This document shows positions 8,619-17,857 of a stretch of DNA of 64,000 nucleotides, piece by piece (within the stretch, counting starts at the first letter, position 1; each line of letters begins with the position of its first letter). Below the pieces are notes generated by a model. The model searched no databases and was not told where the DNA came from. It saw nothing but the letters and a program-made list of their open reading frames with translations. This DNA is from JBBQVS01 sp964250765 (GTDB lineage: Bacteria; Chloroflexota; Ktedonobacteria; Ktedonobacterales; Ktedonobacteraceae): NCBI GenBank assembly GCA_964250765.1, contig CAXUHF010000002.1, positions 49,674-113,673 of the forward strand. Direction: 5' to 3'. Position numbers and translations under genes: made by a program.

Positions 8619-9209
8619 ATGCAGACGGAAAAGAGAAGACCTCAGTGTGAAGAGGTTTCTGATCGTCTGCTTGCTGAGCGCGCATTAGCAGGGGATGAGG
8701 ATGCCTTTGCCATCCTTGTGCATCGCTATCGTCCCTGGCTGTTTTCCTTCATCTGTCACCTGACTCATAATGGAACTGAGGCCGAAGACATTCTGCAGTA
8801 CGTGTTCCTGAAGCTCTATCTCGCTTTACCCGCGCTCAGGATTGATCAGCCACTTGAACCCTGGTTGTTTCAGGTGGCTCACAATCGCTGTGTAGACGAA
8901 GCGCGGCGCAAACGGATGTGGTCCTTCTCAGAGGTTGAAGCAGGGATGAGGACGAGCGAGGTCTCGGAACTCGCGCTGCTGCTAGATACTCATCCCTTGC
9001 CAGAAGAGGTCGCAGAACAACACGAACTCCAATCCTTTGTACAGTATGCCATCAGTACTCTCCCTGCAAAATATCGTGCCATTGTTCTGCTTCGCTATGA
9101 GGAACAGCTCAGTTTTGCCGAGATTGCTCAGGTGCTTGGCATTCCAGAGCAAACTGCAAAAACGTATATGCATCGTGCGAAACCGCTCTTACGCAGTGCA
9201 TTGAGGTGA
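8619..9209 (+). CDS. ECF-type RNA polymerase sigma factor
   Basis: The 196-residue protein has the two-domain sigma-70 ECF layout. Region 2 is near residues 14-90 (DEDAFAILVHRYRPWLFSFI, then the acidic TEAEDILQYVFLKLY and PWLFQVAHNRCVDEARRKR), and region 4 is near 130-192 (LPAKYRAIVLLRYEEQLSFA, then the helix-turn-helix EIAQVLGIPEQTAKTYMHRAK). There is no C-terminal extension. AAGGAG precedes the ATG. No anti-sigma gene with a recognisable zinc motif lies beside it; the membrane protein at 7909 is the only candidate and shows no anti-sigma motif. Control of the upstream stress island is a guess from position. Confidence 0.85.
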   Translation: MQTEKRRPQCEEVSDRLLAERALAGDEDAFAILVHRYRPWLFSFICHLTHNGTEAEDILQYVFLKLYLALPALRIDQPLEPWLFQVAHNRCVDEARRKRMWSFSEVEAGMRTSEVSELALLLDTHPLPEEVAEQHELQSFVQYAISTLPAKYRAIVLLRYEEQLSFAEIAQVLGIPEQTAKTYMHRAKPLLRSALR

Positions 9210-9392
9210 TTCCCTCAACGCATATCCATGTTCAGCACGTTCCAAAGAAAAGGAAACACTACGTTATGTCTTCACTCATTCGTCCGCTTACTTTTCCTCG
9301 TTCCAAACCGACCACGACCACGTGGGCACGCCTTGCTTGACTCTTCTGTCTCTAGACCTCTTCTTTACAGGAAGAAAGGACCCATAAATTCC

Positions 9393-10532
9393 ATGATGTT
9401 TGATTACCTTATCGTTGGTGCGGGGTTTGCAGGAAGTGTTCTGGCTGAACGTCTTGCCAGCCAAAGCAACAAGACCGTCTTGCTTCTTGATAAGCGAAAC
9501 CATATCGGTGGCAATGCCTATGACTACTATAACGAAGATGGCATCCTTGTCCACAAATACGGCCCGCACATCTTCCACACCAACGCGTTGCCCGTCGTTG
9601 AGTACCTCTCTCAGTTCACTGCGTGGAGGCCATACCAGCATCGAGTTCTTGCGAGTGTCGATGGACAGCTTGTCCCCATTCCTATCAATCTCAACACTAT
9701 TAATACCTTGTATGGCTTGAATCTGACCTCGTTCCAACTCGAAGAGTTCTTTGCCTCGGTTGCAGAACCGCGAGAGTCTATTCGCACCTCAGAGGATGTG
9801 GTCGTGAGTAAAGTAGGGCAATCACTCTATGAGAAGTTTTTTCGCAACTACACCCGCAAGCAGTGGGGACTCGATCCCTCAGAGCTTGATGCGAGCGTGA
9901 CCGCACGCGTTCCAACGCGGACGAACCGTGATGATCGCTACTTCACAGATACCTATCAACTTATGCCATTGCATGGCTATACGCGTCTCTTTGAGAAAAT
10001 GCTGTCTCACCCAAACATTAAGATTATGCTGAATACCGACTATCGTGAAATGGTGGACACCATTTCGTATCGAGAGGTGATCTATACAGGTCCTATTGAT
10101 GAGTTCTTTCACTATTGCTATGGGCATCTGCCGTATCGCTCGCTGGACTTTGAGTTTCAAACGCTCAACACTCCTGTGCAGCAGCCAGTCGCAGTAGTGA
10201 ACTATCCCAACGACTACGCATACACACGTTCGACGGAACTCAAATACCTGACGGGACAGGAGCATGCGAAAACAACGCTCGTGTACGAGTACCCGAAAGC
10301 ACAGGGCGATCCCTACTATCCTATTCCTCGCCCTGAGAACACCGAGATGTACAAGCAGTATAAAGTGCTTGCGGAGGCAACCGAAGGGGTTCACTTTGTA
10401 GGGCGGCTTGCAACCTATAAATACTACAATATGGATCAGGTGATAGCGCAAGCATTGAGCGTTTTCAATAAACTCTGTCAAGCGGATATAGAGGATACAT
10501 ACAACGAAACATCACTCTCTCCGAGTGTGTGA
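9393..10532 (+). CDS. glf: UDP-galactopyranose mutase
   Basis: The enzyme converts UDP-galactopyranose to UDP-galactofuranose with reduced FAD in the cytosol. The start at 9393 follows GAAAGGA by 12 nt; in-frame sequence upstream is not protein-like. The 379 residues match the usual 370-390. The N-terminal dinucleotide fold reads YLIVGAGFAGSVLAERLA, followed by the mutase signatures NHIGGNAYDYYNEDGILVHK, YGPHIFHTN, NYTRKQWGLDP and, near the C-terminus, VHFVGRLATYKYYNMDQVI. The gene lies directly before a two-domain glycosyltransferase, which suggests a galactofuranose-containing surface glycan. Confidence 0.95.
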   Translation: MMFDYLIVGAGFAGSVLAERLASQSNKTVLLLDKRNHIGGNAYDYYNEDGILVHKYGPHIFHTNALPVVEYLSQFTAWRPYQHRVLASVDGQLVPIPINLNTINTLYGLNLTSFQLEEFFASVAEPRESIRTSEDVVVSKVGQSLYEKFFRNYTRKQWGLDPSELDASVTARVPTRTNRDDRYFTDTYQLMPLHGYTRLFEKMLSHPNIKIMLNTDYREMVDTISYREVIYTGPIDEFFHYCYGHLPYRSLDFEFQTLNTPVQQPVAVVNYPNDYAYTRSTELKYLTGQEHAKTTLVYEYPKAQGDPYYPIPRPENTEMYKQYKVLAEATEGVHFVGRLATYKYYNMDQVIAQALSVFNKLCQADIEDTYNETSLSPSV

Positions 10533-10634
10533 GAAGGTCGCTTTGGATACATCTGCGAAACGAGAGCGTAAGAGACCACCTCTCACCTTGACAGGTGAGG
10601 AGTGTAGTGAACCGAGAACAGAAAAGGAACTTGT

Positions 10635-12563
10635 ATGCACACGCCACAGATACCTGAGGAGATGCCCCGTGTCTCCGTGCTAATGCCCACCTTTAATCAG
10701 GCATCGTTCATTCAGAGAGCACTCAAAAGCTTGTTCGCTCAGACGCTCTCTGACTGGGAACTCGTCATTGTGAACGATGGGTCGCACGATGCAACTCATG
10801 AGTTGTTACAGCCCTACTTGAGTGATACCCGTATTCACTACCACCGTCTGCATGAGAATGTGGGTTTAGGTGCCGCACTCAATGTCGCACTCGCTTTTGC
10901 GAAAGCACCGTTGATTGCCTATCTTCCTTCTGACGACCTCTATTATGCAGATCACCTGGAGTCCCAAGTACGTTGTATGAATGAGCATCCAGCGGCGGTT
11001 CTCGCGTATGCGGGCGTGCGAAGTGAGGTTCGTGTCCCTGGAAGAGGAGTTACTGACACGTCTTCACAAGGGCAGATGCAGGACATTGCGCTTCAGCTAG
11101 TGCAAGTAATCCACCGCCGTACTTCACATCAGTGGATGGAACGTGATGAGTTGGTTACGGACGATCTGGACCGCATGTTCTGGTCAAAATTGCGTTCACA
11201 GGGAAGTTTTGTCGGAAGCGAGCACATCTCGTGTCAATGGGTGGATCATCCACTTCAACGACACAAAATTCTTCAGGAACCGTTAGGGGGCATCAATCCG
11301 TACCGTTCGTATTATCAACCCAAGCACCCACTGCACTTCCACACGACAAAGGGCAATGACACGGACGAGGTTACGTATTACCAGCGCTTTCGTGAGCGAC
11401 CCGATACTCCACCTGCCTCCGATGGTCTCAAGATTTTGCTCGTGGGAGAACTCGCGTTCAATTCCGAACGTGTGCTAGCATTGGAGGAACGTGGTCATAC
11501 GCTCTATGGATTGTGGACACCAGATGGACACTGGTTCCATATGGTGGGACCTGTTCCCTTTGGGCATGTGAAGGACATTTCAAGGGCTGGATGGCGTGAG
11601 GCAATACAACAGGTGAAACCGGATGTCATCTATGCACTGCTGAACTGGGAGACAGTGCCGTTCGCACACCACGTGTTAATGGAGAACCCAGGCATTCCCT
11701 TCGTCTGGCATTTCAAAGAAGGTCCTTTTGATTGTATCGCCAATGGCACGTGGTCGCAACTTCTCGATCTGTACACGCACGCGGATGGGCAAATCTTCTG
11801 TAACGCCGAGACGCGGGACTGGTTCAACACGGTCTCGCCGGGGCTGGTACATGAGGACTCCTCGCTCCTGCTTGATGGAGACCTTCCCAAACGTGAGTGG
11901 TTCGCGGGAAAGCTCTCGCCGCTGCTCTCTGAGCTAGATGGAGACGTACATATGGTCATGGCAGGTGGTATTGTTGGGTTACAACCAGCAGCAGTGAGTC
12001 AACTTGCCCAACACAACATTCACCTGCACTGCTATGGTGATTTCTACCGTCGAGTGGCTCGTCCCTGGATGGAAGAAGTGCAACGACTCGCTCCTGAGCA
12101 CCTACATCTGCACTCTCAGGTCAGTCAGGAGCAATGGGTGTCCGAGTTTTCGCAATATGACGCAGGATGGTTGCACATTTTTAAAAGTACGAATGCAGGG
12201 GATATGTCCCGTGTGGATTGGCCTGACTTGAATTATCCTGCCCGTCTCGCCACTCTCGCGTCCGCAGGAGTCCCTTTTGTGCAATACGATAATCCAGGCT
12301 CCATCGTTGCGATGCAAGCACTTGCGCGCGAGCACAACTTAGGAATTGTCTACAAGGACATTGAACAGTTAGCTGAACAACTGCACGATAGAAAGAACAT
12401 GATGCGCCTGCGAGAGAATGTCTGGAAGCAGCGGAAACAGTTCACCTTCGATTACCATGCTGATCGCTTAGTCGAGTTTTTCCGTCACGTGATCGAAAAA
12501 CGGCATGCATCTCCAACTCATGTGAAGCGTCAGAGAAAGGATTACGCATACCAGAGTTTGTGA
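10635..12563 (+). CDS. Two-domain glycosyltransferase (GT2 fused to a GT-B-like domain)
   Basis: The 642-residue protein starts 8 nt after AAAAGG. Residues 8-130 are a GT2 (GT-A) domain with VSVLMPTFNQASFIQRALKS, WELVIVNDGSHDAT and the metal-binding acidic site YLPSDDLYY. Residues 130-265 are a linker with no clear assignment. Residues 266-625 look like a GT-B domain: KILLVGELAFNSERVLALEE at its start and AGVPFVQYDNPGSIVAMQAL plus a late LAEQLHDRK segment typical of GT4-like C-terminal halves. No TM helix is present. Position after glf suggests it adds galactofuranose or a neighbouring sugar; substrate is unknown. Two transferase activities in one chain are likely but not proven. Confidence 0.75.
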   Translation: MHTPQIPEEMPRVSVLMPTFNQASFIQRALKSLFAQTLSDWELVIVNDGSHDATHELLQPYLSDTRIHYHRLHENVGLGAALNVALAFAKAPLIAYLPSDDLYYADHLESQVRCMNEHPAAVLAYAGVRSEVRVPGRGVTDTSSQGQMQDIALQLVQVIHRRTSHQWMERDELVTDDLDRMFWSKLRSQGSFVGSEHISCQWVDHPLQRHKILQEPLGGINPYRSYYQPKHPLHFHTTKGNDTDEVTYYQRFRERPDTPPASDGLKILLVGELAFNSERVLALEERGHTLYGLWTPDGHWFHMVGPVPFGHVKDISRAGWREAIQQVKPDVIYALLNWETVPFAHHVLMENPGIPFVWHFKEGPFDCIANGTWSQLLDLYTHADGQIFCNAETRDWFNTVSPGLVHEDSSLLLDGDLPKREWFAGKLSPLLSELDGDVHMVMAGGIVGLQPAAVSQLAQHNIHLHCYGDFYRRVARPWMEEVQRLAPEHLHLHSQVSQEQWVSEFSQYDAGWLHIFKSTNAGDMSRVDWPDLNYPARLATLASAGVPFVQYDNPGSIVAMQALAREHNLGIVYKDIEQLAEQLHDRKNMMRLRENVWKQRKQFTFDYHADRLVEFFRHVIEKRHASPTHVKRQRKDYAYQSL

Positions 12564-12571
12564 ACTCATGC

Positions 12572-12633
12572 ACAAGGAAACACAGCAAACCTTTGACACA
12601 TTACCATGTTAAGGGTTTGCTGTGTTTCCTTGT
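12572..12633. terminator. Long perfect hairpin after the glycosyltransferase gene
   Basis: Arms 12572-12591 and 12614-12633 are perfectly complementary over 20 bp with a 22 nt loop, starting 9 nt after the stop codon. No T run follows, so it may be an RNA-stabilising stem or a repeat remnant rather than a classical terminator. Confidence 0.5.
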
Positions 12634-12789
12634 AACTACATTCTTGATGGCTGTATTAAGAACGTAGTGGTTCACATTTCATGAAAGTTGTAAGATGTAC
12701 AAAGGAGAAGCAGAAACACTACGAGCGAAGAGACTTCAATTGTTTGGCATGCTCATAGTATTATTAGCGAGAGAGTAGAAGGAAAATAG

Positions 12790-14637
12790 GTGATACAAAC
12801 CCATGAAGATACAGGTCATCCACGTCCACAACTCACACGCGCCCAGTGGATGGATTTAAGTGGTCCCTGGGGATTTTCGTATGATGAGGCTGATAGTGGA
12901 CTCGATGAAGCATGGTATGAACACACCGATATGTACACACGTACCATTCAGGTTCCTTTTCCACCTGAGTCACCCGCAAGCGGCATTGGCGAGACAGGTT
13001 TTCATCCCATCGTGTGGTATCGACGCACGTTTTCTGTTCCAGCGGAGTACGAAGGGAAGCGGCTACTACTGCACTGTGGTGCTGTAGATTACCGTGCCCA
13101 TGTCTGGGTCAATAACAAGCTCGTGGTGACACATGAAGGAGGGCAGACACCCTTTCATGCAGACATCACTGCCGCACTCCGTACTGATGGTGAGCAGGTG
13201 GTCGTCATCCGTGCAGAGGATGACCCAACAGACTTGGCTCAACCGCGCGGCAAACAAGACTGGCAGGAGCACCCCCATAGTATTTGGTATCACCGTACAA
13301 CAGGTATTTGGCAACCAGTCTGGCTTGAGCCAGTTGCTCCTACGCATATCTACCGTGTGCGCTGGACACCTGACCTTGAGAATGGATTGATTGGGATGAT
13401 GGTGACGCTTGAACGACAAGACGAGCAACACCTCCGTCTGCGTGCTCAATTCAAGCTGCAAGATACCTTCCTGACTGACGATACGTATACCGTGCAAGGG
13501 ACAGAAGTACAGCGTCAGATTGCCTTTGATAAAGCTGGAATGGCAAATAGAGATGCACTTCTGTGGTCGCCAGCACAACCAAACCTGGTTTCAGTAACGT
13601 TAACGGTGTTGGATGGTGACGAGATCGTGGATGAGGTAGAGAGCTATGTTGGTTTGCGGAGTGTCGGGGTCGAGAACGGACGATTTATGCTCAATGGGCG
13701 ACCCTATTACCTCCGTTTTGCACTGGAACAGGGCTACTGGCCTCAGTCACATCTTGCAGCACCAAGTGATGAAGCATTACGCCATGAAGTGCAAATGGCG
13801 AAAGACTTGGGCTTCAACGGAGTACGTGTTCACCAGAAGGTTGAGGACCCACGCTATCTCTATTGGTGTGATCGTCTTGGCCTGTTAGTCTGGGGAGAGA
13901 TGGCAAACGCCTATATCTTCACGCCTACTGCTGTAGAGCGTATGATGCGAGAATGGCTAGATGTGCTCAAACGGGACTACAATCATCCCTGCATCGTAGC
14001 ATGGGTCCCCTTTAACGAGAGTTGGGGTATCCCAAACGTGGCACACGATCCAGCACAACGTGATTACGTACAGGCAATTTATCACATTACCAAGACCCTC
14101 GATCCCACACGTCCTGCTATTGGGAATGACGGGTGGGAACACCTTGTGAGTGACATCTATGGAGTTCACGACTACTCCTTTGAAGGAAATATGCTCCGTG
14201 CCCGATATGGAAGCACCGAAATAGTAGAGCAGACATTGCACAAAGTGCAACCTGCGTATCATGAAGTGATGTTACCTGGCAATACTCATACGAATGAACC
14301 AATCATGCTAACCGAGTGCGGCGGTATCATCTACCATCCACGGTCTGACACTCCCTCGTATGGCTACTATGTCGTCAAGGACGCTGAAGCCTTTTTGACA
14401 AAATATAAGGAGATTATCGACGCAATAGTGGAAAGTGCCGCCATCGCTGGCTTTTGCTATACACAATTAACCGACACGGGCCAGGAGACCAACGGATTGT
14501 TGACAGCAGAACGCGAGCCAAAGGTCGATCCAGTAGCTCTTCGTGCGATCACGGGCCGTGCCTCACTTTCGATTCCAGGGGATGTGATTGGTCAGATGCT
14601 CAGCGTCCAAAGTGTCACGCCCTTTGCCGGAAATTAG
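12790..14637 (+). CDS. Glycoside hydrolase family 2 protein (beta-galactosidase/glucuronidase type)
   Basis: GTG at 12790 is taken as start because AAGGA lies 7 nt upstream and no better codon precedes the family pattern. The 615 residues show the GH2 order: sugar-binding jelly roll (WMDLSGPWGFSYDEAD, then WYRRTFSVP and GAVDYRAHVWVNNK), immunoglobulin-like domain (residues 190-295), and TIM barrel. The barrel has FNGVRVHQKVEDPRYLYWCD, acid/base Glu in WVPFNESWG near residue 413 and nucleophile Glu in MLTECGGIIY near 514. No signal peptide is seen, so it is probably cytosolic. Substrate cannot be read; GH2 members cleave beta-linked galactose, glucuronic acid or mannose. It lies after the glf region but has its own upstream gap of 226 bp. 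Confidence 0.85.
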   Translation: MIQTHEDTGHPRPQLTRAQWMDLSGPWGFSYDEADSGLDEAWYEHTDMYTRTIQVPFPPESPASGIGETGFHPIVWYRRTFSVPAEYEGKRLLLHCGAVDYRAHVWVNNKLVVTHEGGQTPFHADITAALRTDGEQVVVIRAEDDPTDLAQPRGKQDWQEHPHSIWYHRTTGIWQPVWLEPVAPTHIYRVRWTPDLENGLIGMMVTLERQDEQHLRLRAQFKLQDTFLTDDTYTVQGTEVQRQIAFDKAGMANRDALLWSPAQPNLVSVTLTVLDGDEIVDEVESYVGLRSVGVENGRFMLNGRPYYLRFALEQGYWPQSHLAAPSDEALRHEVQMAKDLGFNGVRVHQKVEDPRYLYWCDRLGLLVWGEMANAYIFTPTAVERMMREWLDVLKRDYNHPCIVAWVPFNESWGIPNVAHDPAQRDYVQAIYHITKTLDPTRPAIGNDGWEHLVSDIYGVHDYSFEGNMLRARYGSTEIVEQTLHKVQPAYHEVMLPGNTHTNEPIMLTECGGIIYHPRSDTPSYGYYVVKDAEAFLTKYKEIIDAIVESAAIAGFCYTQLTDTGQETNGLLTAEREPKVDPVALRAITGRASLSIPGDVIGQMLSVQSVTPFAGN

Positions 14638-14741
14638 TGACGTTGCTACACTTTTTACTATGAAGCGACGAAGCGAAATGGAAAGGGTGAACCTTAGGCG
14701 GAGGATGAAGAGACGTTCTCGCTGACCCTGCGACGCTCTTT

Positions 14742-16556
14742 CTACGGCAACTTCCACACCTTCGCGTGGGTAAATATCACTTCAGTCGGATCGGTTGAAT
14801 CATCGGCTGTCACTCCGATCTGGCCTTGGCTGTACGTGCTATCAGTAACACTTGTTAGGAGTTGTTGATTCAAATAGAGATCAATCGTCTCATTTCGCGC
14901 AACGACCGCAATGGTATTGGTCTCGTTCGGACTAAAAGCAATGTCTGGAGAAAACCCGCTTTTTAACAAACGCGATGTTGCACCAGTCCCATCCACATAG
15001 AGGCGAAGCGAGAAAACACCGTTCTGGTCGAAACGCAAGTAGTAGAATTTGGTCTTTGTACTATCGGCTCGAAAGACAATACCACCAGCATCACCGTTGC
15101 TGATATTCATCTCTACCTCATAAGTAAAGTTCGTAAATTGTAGATTTTGAGCGAAGCAGGTATTAAAATAGCCTGATTGCGTTTCGCTCACATGATAGGC
15201 TGATCCCGTAAACGCACAAGAACCGCCAGTCGTACTTGTACTCGTTTCCATCCAATTATATTTCTCATTGTTAACGCTTAGAGGATCATCGAGCAGCACT
15301 GTATTGCTAAAAGGGTAGTGCGAGGCGACTCCAGTAGCCGTGAGGTTTGCTTGTGCTGTTGCTGTTGCATACAGAGCAGTAGTGTGTACATTGCGCTGAT
15401 AGGCAAACAGCAAGGGAAGACCTATACTCGCTGCGATGACGAGGAGCGCGAGTGTCATCAAAAGCATTCCTCGTCTTCTGCGCGGACTGTTTCTAGGGTC
15501 CTGATGTTGAATGATGTGCTCATCGTCTCTTTGATTTTGGAGGGAATTGTAGACGCGTGGAGTGGAAGAGGGTATGGGAGAAAGTGGTTGTACAGCTTTA
15601 TACGTAACAAGTGCAGCACTCTCAGGGTGTGCAACGACAGAGGGTGATATGGTAGGTCCATAGATATCGTCTTCATAACCGTAGGATGTGTGGGCACCCT
15701 GCAATGCTTGCTGAAGGGCACGCGCAAAGTCAGAAACGGAAGCAAAGCGGTCTGTCGTCTGTTTCGCAAGAGCGCGTAAAAGTACCGCATCGACACCTGG
15801 AGAGAGATGTGGATTAAGTGTACTAGGTGGCTGTGGAAGTGTTATGAGGTGCCGATACATCGCTTGCTCTTGGTTGCCTAGAAAGGGAATATGACCTGTT
15901 AGCAATTCATATGCGATAATAGCAAGTGCATATTGATCTGTTGCAGGCACGGCGACGCCACTCCACTGTTCAGGGGCCATATAGGTTGGAGTACCACGGA
16001 TGATCTGACTGGTCTCATCCGTGTTAGACATGGCGATACCAAAATCTGTGAGTAACAGATCGGGACTATCTCTATGCTCTCTATTACCACGAAGAAGAAA
16101 ATTGGATGGTTTGACATCTCGATGAATAATCTGATGGTCATGTGCATGTTGCAGTGCATTTGCAGCCTGATGGACAAAATGTATAACATCTGCTGGTGAG
16201 AGCAATCCTAGCTTGCTATGCTCCCGTAACCAGTCAGCAAATGACCCTTCTGAACAAAACGGCATAACCATGTACGTGACCATTGAGGAAGTCATCAATT
16301 CCTCACCATAGTCAAAGAGAGGTAAGATGTTGGGATGGTCGAGCTGAGCAACTGCCTTTGCTTCACGCTGAAAAAGGCGCACTACATCCTCAGTAACCAC
16401 AACATCAGAAGAGGGAAGAGCATTAGTCTGAATGACCTTGATAGCTATTTGTCGATTGATGCGCGTATCTTCCGCGAGATACACTTCACCCATGCCACCA
16501 TGCCCGATAGGACGCAAAAGACGATAGCGACCATTTTGCAAAGCTTCTACTTGCAT
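14742..16556 (-). CDS. Receptor-like Ser/Thr protein kinase with extracytoplasmic DUF1080-like domain
   Basis: AAGGTGAG precedes the ATG. Residues 10-275 form a complete Hanks-type kinase: glycine loop GHGGMGEVYLAED, Lys in QIAIKVIQ, catalytic IIHRDVKPSNFLL, metal-binding LTDFGIAMS, and GTPTYMAPEQ. A linker of about 85 residues, one TM helix near residues 362-384 after a RRRR stop-transfer signal, and an outer domain (residues 410-604) follow. The outer part has the concanavalin-like DUF1080 pattern, as in NFTYEVEMNISNGDAGGIVF and FYYLRFDQNGVFSLRLY. This fits a sensor that binds an external ligand, perhaps sugar, and signals by phosphorylation. All catalytic residues are present. It is convergent with the GH2 gene. 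Confidence 0.9.
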   Translation of the reverse strand: MQVEALQNGRYRLLRPIGHGGMGEVYLAEDTRINRQIAIKVIQTNALPSSDVVVTEDVVRLFQREAKAVAQLDHPNILPLFDYGEELMTSSMVTYMVMPFCSEGSFADWLREHSKLGLLSPADVIHFVHQAANALQHAHDHQIIHRDVKPSNFLLRGNREHRDSPDLLLTDFGIAMSNTDETSQIIRGTPTYMAPEQWSGVAVPATDQYALAIIAYELLTGHIPFLGNQEQAMYRHLITLPQPPSTLNPHLSPGVDAVLLRALAKQTTDRFASVSDFARALQQALQGAHTSYGYEDDIYGPTISPSVVAHPESAALVTYKAVQPLSPIPSSTPRVYNSLQNQRDDEHIIQHQDPRNSPRRRRGMLLMTLALLVIAASIGLPLLFAYQRNVHTTALYATATAQANLTATGVASHYPFSNTVLLDDPLSVNNEKYNWMETSTSTTGGSCAFTGSAYHVSETQSGYFNTCFAQNLQFTNFTYEVEMNISNGDAGGIVFRADSTKTKFYYLRFDQNGVFSLRLYVDGTGATSRLLKSGFSPDIAFSPNETNTIAVVARNETIDLYLNQQLLTSVTDSTYSQGQIGVTADDSTDPTEVIFTHAKVWKLP

Positions 16557-16956
16557 TTCTCACCTTGTGTAATAGAAATAGAAAAACGAGATGGCAGTAG
16601 AACACAAGCTACCTATGCATCCTCGACCAGCAAAAAACTGTCTGCATATCTTCCCAAAAATACACAAGCAACCTCTCTCAGTAATACGTTGTGCAAAGAA
16701 GATTCTGATACACATATAGGGTCTCAGAGGAGTTGGGGTGAGATAGATGCCAAGAGAGGAAATTGCTTGCAAGGCTGGTCTAGCGGAGTAACCAAAAAGA
16801 GAAACACTCTTTTTACACGGTGTGATCACATGACTTCTTCCGACCCCGAAGGTGTATGGTATGATAAAAGTGTGATCAGTTATGAGGGTTTTTTGAGCAA
16901 TCTGGTTCGCCTTTGTACGTTGACGTTTTCTGTGTTCAAGCTAGTGGAAGACTCGT
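16557..16956. other. Intergenic region, 400 bp, with a repeated GTGTGATCA motif
   Basis: The region separates divergent genes, so it should hold promoters of both. GTGTGATCAC near 16819 and GTGTGATCAG near 16870 are direct repeats about 50 bp apart and could be operator half-sites. A reading frame crosses the region but lacks protein-like composition. Confidence 0.35.
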
Positions 16957-17481
16957 ATGAATTCGCACATCATAAACCAATTAAAAAATGGAGACCTGCG
17001 AACAAAAGGCACATCTGAGGACGTCGTACAAGAGGTTCTCAACAATCCAACACTTGTTGAGGAACTTTTCTCAGGGGTATGTACTCACGATGCAGGATTC
17101 CGTATGCGATGCTCTGATGCACTTGCAAAGGTTGCTCACCACAATCCTGCTCTTCTTCAGCCATATACGCATGTTCTCATAGATACCGTCTCCATCATTG
17201 ACCAACAAGAGGTGCAATGGCACGTCGCGGAAATATTCTCACTGATCGAGCTTGACGACAAAGACCAGGAGAAAGTGGTTGCTCTCCTGCTTCGTTTTCT
17301 TGAGACAACTAAGAGTAACATTGTCAAAGTGTTTTCTCTGCAAGCCTTGACCGACATTGCGATACGTAACGACACGTTCAAATGCAACGTCATACAGGTG
17401 GTCAAACATGAAATGCAGAACGGTGCGCCATCAGTACTCAGTAGAGGAAAAAGATTATTGAAACAGCTTGGAGAAAGGTGA
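16957..17481 (+). CDS. HEAT-repeat-like protein of unknown function
   Basis: The 174-residue product is almost wholly alpha-helical by composition. It has a repeated pattern of paired helices, such as FRMRCSDALAKVAHHNPALL, EVQWHVAEIFSLIELD and VKVFSLQALTDIAIRND, which resembles HEAT or armadillo repeats. No TM segment, signal peptide or catalytic motif is present. GGAAG stands before the ATG. Such proteins usually mediate protein-protein contacts; the partner is unknown. The divergent neighbour is a receptor kinase. No closer family was recognised. Confidence 0.65.
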   Translation: MNSHIINQLKNGDLRTKGTSEDVVQEVLNNPTLVEELFSGVCTHDAGFRMRCSDALAKVAHHNPALLQPYTHVLIDTVSIIDQQEVQWHVAEIFSLIELDDKDQEKVVALLLRFLETTKSNIVKVFSLQALTDIAIRNDTFKCNVIQVVKHEMQNGAPSVLSRGKRLLKQLGER

Positions 17482-17857
17482 CCTGTCTTTTTTGATGTTG
17501 CAGTGCTTGATGTTATGGTACTGAAAAGCTCTTTTTGGCAAAGTGCTTATTAGTCAGAACACAGCATTGTTTCGTCAGATGATCCAACACGAGAGCGACA
17601 TTAACAGAGCAAACTTCCTTTTAGTGTCGCAAGCCCAAAGTCAAAGGCTGATGACACTGTAGTCGGTCTGCTCTCTACAAACCTCCACAAGCGTATTGTG
17701 GTAAACGCTTCAGTCTCAAAAAACCAACCTTTTCGGCAACTTCGTTGAGATGATCGCAGAAGTTCTCAAATTTGTACAGTCCTCTTTTTGTACGGAAAAG
17801 ATACTTCTTCTCAAAGAGATCAGGAATTTCCTGCTGTGCTTTGTGTAGCAATGGCAA
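17482..17857. other. Intergenic region, 376 bp, no gene recognised
   Basis: The region lies between convergent genes. Short reading frames exist on the minus strand just after the thiolase stop, but they show no family motif and no ribosome site. They may be the decayed 3' part of the shortened thiolase gene, though no thiolase motif was found in them. Confidence 0.4.

Noticed and set aside
9879..10481. 200-codon minus-strand frame inside glf
   Set aside because: The opposite strand encodes an intact mutase with all signatures.
16335..17018. 227-codon plus-strand frame across the kinase start and intergenic region
   Set aside because: It lies antisense to the kinase N-terminus, has no ribosome site and has no protein-like pattern.
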